A DNA stretch of 64,000 nt from Halorubrum sp. PV6 (GTDB lineage: Archaea; Halobacteriota; Halobacteria; Halobacteriales; Haloferacaceae), in NCBI RefSeq assembly GCF_003990725.2, contig NZ_CP030064.1, positions 2,480,001 to 2,544,000 of the forward strand, written 5' to 3'. Positions 60,439 through 64,000 of this stretch are shown here, piece after piece. Made by a program: the position numbers and the translations under genes. The notes beneath the pieces are model-generated. The model was given only the letters and a program-made list of their open reading frames with translations, ran no database searches and was not told the DNA's origin. How positions within the stretch are numbered: the first letter of the stretch is position 1; each line of letters opens with the position of its first letter.

Positions 60439-62781
60439 CTACGCCACCCGAACCGTCCGCGTCGCCCTGACGGGCATCAGCGGGAGGTCCGGGAACGCGA
60501 CCTCGACGACGAACTCGAGTTCGTCGGCGTCCGGCGGCCCGAACACGCCGACGGGGACCGTCGTCTCCCCGTCGAGATACGTCGTCGTCGACGACATCTC
60601 CACGTCGTTGACGGTGACTCGGATCCCCGCGCGGGCGCTTCCAGAGACCGCGGCCACGGCGACCTCGCACATCTCGTTTTCGCCGACGGCGATGGTGTCG
60701 GGGAACTCGCCCCAGTCGACATCGATCCGCGGGCAGTCGCGCGCGGCGGCGACGATCCGGTCGGCGACCGACCCGCTCATGCCGGCGTTTTCGAGCGCGT
60801 CAGCGCCGGCGTCAACGACGTCGCCGGGGGAGGTGAGCCCGGCGTCCGCGAGGCGTTCGGCGCGACCGGAGCCGACGCCGTCGATCGCGGTGAGCGCGAC
60901 CGCCTCCCGCGAGACGCCGTGTTCGACGCGGGCCTCGACGCGACACGCGAGATTGGCTGCGCGCGGCCCGGCGAATCGGTCGAGGAACTCCGAGAGCGCG
61001 GCGAGTAAGCGGAGCGCATTCTGGCGGATTACCCACGCGTCCGAGCGCAGATCCGAGGGGATCGAGTCGGCCATCCCGGCGCGGAGAATGGCGAACACCT
61101 TGCGGTGGCCGTCCGCCAAGTCGGTGTCGCGATCGTCGAGGATCCGGTCGATCGCGTCCGACTCGGCCGCGCGCGCGGAGACGGAGTCGAACTCGCCGGC
61201 GGCCGCGACGGTCGCCAACACCGAGTCGACGGTCAGCGTCTCCCGGTCCGCGAGCCGTTTAAACCGGCGGGCGGTGTCGAGTCGCAGGTAGTACTTCGAG
61301 GCGAGCCGTCCCAGCGCGGTCGGCTCGATCGCGAGGTCGTCGTCGGCCGCGACGAACCCGTCGTCGACGAGCGATTCGAGGGTGCCGCGGACGCGGTCAC
61401 GGAGGGTGGCGAAGTCGTATTTCTCGGGTTTCGACTCGGCGCGGACGTAGTAGAAGGTGGTCTCTAACCACTCCATCACGTCTTCGAGCCCGCGGATGGT
61501 TCCCATCGCGATCTCCGCGTTCAGGTGTGACTCCAGTTCCGCGGCGAGCCGCGACTCGATCGGCTTCCCCTCTTTTAAAAGCGACCGATACGTGTCGGCG
61601 TCGGCGCGGTCACAGACGACCCAGCCGTATCCCACGTCGTCGTAGCCGGGGCGGCCGGCGCGCCCGAGCATCTGGAGCACGTCGAGCGGCGAGATGTCAG
61701 TTTCTCCCTCAAGCGGGTCATGGTACTTCGTGTCGCGGATAACCACACAGCGGGCGGGGAGGTTCACCCCCCACGCGAGCGTCGACGTCGAGAAGAGGAA
61801 CTTGATCTTCCCCTGTTTAAACCACTCCTCCACGCGGTCGCGGTCCGACTTCCCTAACCCGGCGTGGTGGAAGCCGACGCCGTCGGTGACGGACTGCCGG
61901 AGGGTGTCGTTGGTGAGTTCCTTCGCCTCGTTGTGGAAGTCGTAGTCGCCCCGCGAATCGATCGGAATGTCGCGGTCCGTGATCTCGTCACGGGCCTTCT
62001 TCGCGGCCTGTACCGTGTCCTGTCGCGAGGAGACGAACACGAGCGCCTGCCCGTCCTCGCGGACGTGCGGCTCGGCCAGATCCAGCGCGCGGTAGAGTCG
62101 GCGGTACTTGTCCGCGAAGGCGTTCGAGCCGTGCGAGTACGTCTTCACGCCCGTTTCGAGGTCGACCGGGCGGTAGTCGTCGCCGAACTCGTAGGTCGTC
62201 TCCGCGGGGGCGTCAAGCCACTCCGCGACGTCGCCGACGTTCGGCATCGTCGCGGACAGCGCGACGACGCGGGGGTCCTGAAGCCGGCGCAGTCGGGAGA
62301 CGGTGACTTCGAGGACGGCGCCGCGCTTCTCGCTGTCGAGTAAGTGGACCTCGTCGATGACGACGCAGTCCACGTCGGTGATAAACGAGTACCGGCCGGA
62401 GTCGTGTTTGCGCGTCGCGCTGTCCGCCTTCTCCGGCGTCGTCACGAGCACGTCCGCGCGCTCGGCGCGGCGGGGATTTAAGTCGCGCTCGCCGGAGACG
62501 ACGTAGACCGAGTAGCCGAGGTCCTCGAATCGCTCCCACTCGCTTTCCTTCTCGTTGGTGAGCGCGCGGAGGGGCGCGACGAAGAGGGCCGTGCCGCCCT
62601 CCGAGAGCGTCTTGCAGATCGCCAGTTCGGCGAGCGCGGTCTTCCCCGAGGCCGTCGGCGCCGAGGCGACCACGTTGTGGTCGGTCTCTAAGAGCCCCGG
62701 AAGCGCCTCGCGTTGCATCCGATTGAACTCCTCGAACCCGAAGGCGTCGGCGAACGCCGGCACCGCGTCGGCGACCTTCAC
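60439..62781 (-). CDS. Ski2-like DNA helicase related to Hel308, with Sec63-like C-terminus
   Basis: A 780-residue superfamily 2 helicase. Walker A is APTASGKT (41-48), the DEVH box 143-146 (VVIDEVHLL), and later motifs include LVFVSSRQDT, GVGFHHAGLGKSDRD and QMLGRAGRPGYD. A winged helix and a ratchet-like helical bundle follow, then a helix-hairpin-helix (LTAIDGVGSGRAERLADAG, about 625-680). The last about 100 residues look like a beta-sandwich (Ig/FN3-like), as in Sec63/Brr2 units and absent in classic Hel308. It probably remodels stalled forks or other nucleic-acid structures. Confidence 0.88.
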   Translation of the reverse strand: MKVADAVPAFADAFGFEEFNRMQREALPGLLETDHNVVASAPTASGKTALAELAICKTLSEGGTALFVAPLRALTNEKESEWERFEDLGYSVYVVSGERDLNPRRAERADVLVTTPEKADSATRKHDSGRYSFITDVDCVVIDEVHLLDSEKRGAVLEVTVSRLRRLQDPRVVALSATMPNVGDVAEWLDAPAETTYEFGDDYRPVDLETGVKTYSHGSNAFADKYRRLYRALDLAEPHVREDGQALVFVSSRQDTVQAAKKARDEITDRDIPIDSRGDYDFHNEAKELTNDTLRQSVTDGVGFHHAGLGKSDRDRVEEWFKQGKIKFLFSTSTLAWGVNLPARCVVIRDTKYHDPLEGETDISPLDVLQMLGRAGRPGYDDVGYGWVVCDRADADTYRSLLKEGKPIESRLAAELESHLNAEIAMGTIRGLEDVMEWLETTFYYVRAESKPEKYDFATLRDRVRGTLESLVDDGFVAADDDLAIEPTALGRLASKYYLRLDTARRFKRLADRETLTVDSVLATVAAAGEFDSVSARAAESDAIDRILDDRDTDLADGHRKVFAILRAGMADSIPSDLRSDAWVIRQNALRLLAALSEFLDRFAGPRAANLACRVEARVEHGVSREAVALTAIDGVGSGRAERLADAGLTSPGDVVDAGADALENAGMSGSVADRIVAAARDCPRIDVDWGEFPDTIAVGENEMCEVAVAAVSGSARAGIRVTVNDVEMSSTTTYLDGETTVPVGVFGPPDADELEFVVEVAFPDLPLMPVRATRTVRVA

Positions 62782-62953
62782 GCCGGACCACGCCCGCGGG
62801 AGAGTCGACGGCGACCGAGAGTCGTTCGCATCACGTCAAGACGGGGGCTTCCAGAGCAAAGGCGTTTCTCATGTGGTCGCCCGCGACCGCGGAGAGCCGA
62901 GAGCGTCGCCACCGAACCCGGACGTTTACGTCACCGCGGATCGACCGCCCCGT

Positions 62954-63316
62954 ATGCTCCCGTCGTCACCGGTCGTCGTCGGTGCTGCCGCCGTGATCGC
63001 CCTGCTCGTCGTCGCGGTGGTGATACGTCGGCTGCGCGGCCCGTCCGCCGAGGCGCGAAAATCGAAGCGCGCACACGAGGCGGCCCAAAAGCGCGACCCG
63101 CCCGTCGATATCGGCGAGACCTACGAGTTCGGCGTCACCGAACTCACGGACCACCACTCGGGCGAGGAGGTCGCCGTCGGGAAAGTCGAGGGGTTCGTCC
63201 TCTTCACCGAGGACGTGCCGGGTGGCCTCGAACCGGGCGACGTGATCCGCGCGAAGGTGCTCTCGTTCAACGAGGGGCGCACCTCCGCCGACGCGACGTT
63301 CGTGGGACGCGCGTGA
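62954..63316 (+). CDS. Membrane-anchored TRAM-domain protein
   Basis: A 120-residue protein. An N-terminal membrane helix (about 5-25) is followed by a basic linker (RRLRGPSAEARKSKRAHEAAQKRD) and a TRAM beta-barrel (about 55-118: VDIGETYEFGVTELTDHHSGEEVAVGKVEGFVLFTEDV...ADATFVG). TRAM domains bind RNA, and short free-standing TRAM proteins are common in archaea; the membrane anchor is unusual. ATG 62954 is chosen; a longer upstream in-frame reading overlaps the helicase gene. It is upstream of mcm. Confidence 0.85.
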   Translation: MLPSSPVVVGAAAVIALLVVAVVIRRLRGPSAEARKSKRAHEAAQKRDPPVDIGETYEFGVTELTDHHSGEEVAVGKVEGFVLFTEDVPGGLEPGDVIRAKVLSFNEGRTSADATFVGRA

Positions 63317-63405
63317 GAGCGCCGGAACGGATCTGAGCGCTCGGGGTTGTCCACCTCCGCCCCGAGCATGAAGTTCATACGTGGTGGCGTCGAAGTGGTT
63401 TCGTA

Positions 63406-64000
63406 ATGGCTCAGGCCGGGAATCAGGACCTCACGGAGCGGTTCATTCAGTTCTACCGCAACTACTACCGCGAGGCGATCGGCACCCTCGCACAGCGATA
63501 CCCGAACGAGCAGCGCTCGCTGTACATCGACTACGACGATCTGTTCCAGTTCGACCGCGACCTCGCAGAGGACTTTCGGACGAAGCCGGACCAGATGCGC
63601 GAGTACGCCGAGGAGGCGCTGCGGCTCTACGACCTCCCCGCCGACGTGAGCCTCGGACGCGCACACGTTCGGATCGAAAACCTCCCCGAGGGGATCGACA
63701 TCCGCGGTATTCGGGTCCACGACGACCACATCGGGCGACTCGTCTCGATCAAGGGAATCGTTCGCAAGGCGACCGACGTGCGACCGAAGGTGACCGAAGC
63801 CGCCTTCGAGTGTCAGCGCTGCGGGACGATGACGTACATTCCCCAGAGCGACGGCGGGTTTCAGGAGCCCCACGAGTGTCAGGGGTGTGAACGACAAGGA
63901 CCCTTCCGGGTGAACTTCGATCAGTCCGAGTTCGTCGACTCACAGAAGCTCCGCATCCAGGAGTCGCCCGAGGGGCTCCGCGGCGGCGAGACGCCTCAGA
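63406..64000 (+). CDS. mcm: MCM replicative helicase (5' part)
   Basis: The first 198 codons of the archaeal minichromosome-maintenance helicase, open to the right edge. The N-terminal domain A begins TERFIQFYRNYYREAIGTL, then YIDYDDLFQFDRDLAEDF. The OB-fold domain has VRIENLPEGIDIRGIRV and GRLVSIKGIVRKATDVRP, and the zinc-binding subdomain CQRCGTMTYIP...CQGCERQ is present. The AAA+ motor lies beyond the window. It would unwind DNA ahead of the replication fork. A TATA-like TTCATACG is about 27 nt before ATG 63406. Confidence 0.96.
   Translation, partial: MAQAGNQDLTERFIQFYRNYYREAIGTLAQRYPNEQRSLYIDYDDLFQFDRDLAEDFRTKPDQMREYAEEALRLYDLPADVSLGRAHVRIENLPEGIDIRGIRVHDDHIGRLVSIKGIVRKATDVRPKVTEAAFECQRCGTMTYIPQSDGGFQEPHECQGCERQGPFRVNFDQSEFVDSQKLRIQESPEGLRGGETPQ

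Overview
This 64-kb window is chromosomal DNA from an extremely halophilic archaeon, most likely a Halorubrum-like haloarchaeon. I infer this from the high GC content, very acidic proteins, many leaderless genes with a TATA-like box about 28-32 nt before the start codon, Tat-lipobox binding proteins, a PGF-CTERM surface protein, haloarchaeal-type dodecin, MCM and RNase P RNA, and bacterioruberin-type carotenoid genes. Gene density is normal. I see no CRISPR array, no insertion sequence and no clear provirus. All functions are read from motifs by eye; no database search was run.

1-7.5 kb: a tRNA-Gly(GCC) gene followed by about 300 bp of partial copies of its own 3' end, then an aldo/keto reductase, a Gfo6-type sugar dehydrogenase, a peroxiredoxin-like protein, a DedA/VTT membrane protein, an acyl-CoA carboxylase carboxyltransferase, and a coupled gluconeogenic pair (class I FBP aldolase and FBPase). 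7.7-16 kb: 3-hydroxyacyl-CoA dehydrogenase, small membrane proteins, an MFS transporter, a receiver-PAS-LOV-histidine kinase (candidate blue-light sensor), DNA polymerase IV, a Nudix hydrolase and a CPBP membrane protease. 16-17 kb: a non-coding stretch with tandem 57-bp TATA-bearing repeats and the RNase P RNA gene on the minus strand.

17-28 kb: AMMECR1 protein, a Brp/Blh-like membrane protein that has lost two metal-binding histidines, CrtI-type desaturase, nicotinate phosphoribosyltransferase, a PGF-CTERM surface metallopeptidase-like protein, a nicotinamidase-like hydrolase, phytoene synthase and histidinol dehydrogenase. 28-32.6 kb: a five-gene phosphonate/phosphite-type ABC transporter operon ending in a HAD phosphatase. 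32.7-47.3 kb: MscS channel, then a carbohydrate region: GH13 oligo-1,6-glucosidase, a Tat-lipoprotein sugar ABC transporter, a TrmB-family regulator, a cytosolic GH68 enzyme and a GATase-like/GH32 fusion. Together these look like a system for importing and splitting sucrose or fructo-oligosaccharides.

47.4-64 kb: mostly housekeeping genes: HesB/IscA-type Fe-S protein, dodecin, a degenerate receiver-GAF protein coupled to a DUF7504-like protein, AlaX-type alanyl-tRNA editing protein coupled to an AIR-synthase-like protein, acyl-CoA dehydrogenase coupled to a HAD hydrolase, PanB, a DUF460 protein, tyrosyl-tRNA synthetase, a NucS-N-like/Topo-zinc-finger protein, a Ski2-like helicase with a Sec63-like tail, a membrane-anchored TRAM protein, and the start of mcm, which runs off the right edge. 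The most notable items are the LOV kinase, the Brp-like protein with altered active site, the GH68/GH32 locus with a palindromic operator, the TATA-bearing repeat array beside rnpB, and several unusual domain fusions.
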